17,437 bases of DNA from Bremia lactucae (lineage: Eukaryota > Oomycota > Peronosporomycetes > Peronosporales > Peronosporaceae), in contig NC_090621.1 of assembly GCF_004359215.1 (NCBI RefSeq), positions 4,262,354 through 4,279,790 on the forward strand, written 5' to 3'. Positions 17,079 through 17,437 of this stretch are shown piece by piece. Position numbers and translations under genes: made by a program. The notes below the pieces were generated by a model. The model saw nothing but the letters and a program-made list of their open reading frames with translations, ran no database searches and was not told where the DNA came from. The stretch's first letter is position 1. Every line of letters begins with the position of its first letter.

Positions 17079-17437
17079 CGTACACTTACCAAGTATGAAG
17101 TAGTTTTGTGACTGATTTTTATTAAATCGTATTAAATGTAAATACCTATTTTTACAGTCCAAATGTCATCTCTATCGATAACACTTATTATGTATTGCGA
17201 GCGTATCTTTCTAGGTACCTCACATAACGGATGAAGCTAGCCCTCATCACGGATGACGCTACGCGTCATCTCTCCTAATGTGAATGCACCGATGTGTATC
17301 ACATACACAAGGGTTGGTCACAAATGTGCACCACACCTGAGTGCTGAGTCTAATTACTATTATTTAGTAATTGACCATCCCCTTAAGAAGACGAAGTGTA
17401 CTTAACGGTGAATGGTAACATTTGGGCATTTTAAGCC
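17079..17437 (-). repeat. Inverted element A LTR, running off the right edge
   Basis: The sequence is the reverse complement of the LTR from its TTGGTAAGTGTACGC region back to GGCTTAAAATGCCC near the LTR start. Its arm pairs with about 16538-16895, leaving a spacer of roughly 190 bp. The copy differs from 16532-17077 by scattered substitutions, so it is a separate LTR rather than a perfect palindrome. Confidence 0.85.

Noticed and set aside
1..17437. CRISPR array, bacterial operon, tRNA or rRNA genes, RxLR-type effector
   Set aside because: No regularly spaced repeats, no ribosome-binding patterns, no cloverleaf or rRNA sequence, and no signal peptide followed by RxLR was seen on either strand.
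16532..17437. Inverted LTRs as proof of a DIRS-type element
   Set aside because: No tyrosine recombinase or internal complementary region is visible, and the LTR is preceded by a normal purine tract.

Overview
This window looks like repeat-rich nuclear DNA of an oomycete, most likely Peronosporales (Phytophthora or downy mildew type). Four things point there: intron-less genes, initiator-like TCATT motifs about 50 nt before the start codons, a bZIP regulator whose basic region departs from the usual Asn, and Ty3/gypsy elements with a C-terminal chromodomain. Nothing looks bacterial. The lineage is inferred from these features; no database search was possible.

Layout. Positions 1-1447 hold the 3' part of LTR element A (copy A1): an antisense reading frame, a purine tract and an LTR. 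Positions 1842-6033 are a small host-gene island with two apparently intact convergent genes: a bZIP regulator with an unknown C-terminal domain (1901-2875, +) and a tandem two-domain type II membrane glycosyltransferase resembling peptidyl-serine galactosyltransferases (3125-5980, -). From 6370 to 14624 lies element C, a short degenerate gypsy-like element. Its 5' LTR has been split by the complete but dead element B (6399-13073). B is bounded by an AGTAG target duplication and has two LTRs of 476 and 485 bp, a primer-binding-like site, broken gag, protease, RT, RNase H, integrase and chromodomain, antisense frames, a purine tract and the 3' LTR. Positions 14700-17077 hold a second copy of element A (A2), followed to the end of the window by an inverted copy of its LTR.

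The two host genes face each other across about 250 bp and seem to have separate initiators. No functional link between them is visible. The repeats show nested insertion, a large pol deletion and perfect palindromes absent from the sister copies.

The most unusual point is that elements A and B both carry a protein-like reading frame antisense to the element, just upstream of the purine tract and 3' LTR. The two antisense products share an 18-residue block (9 identical). This suggests a conserved antisense gene in oomycete LTR elements.
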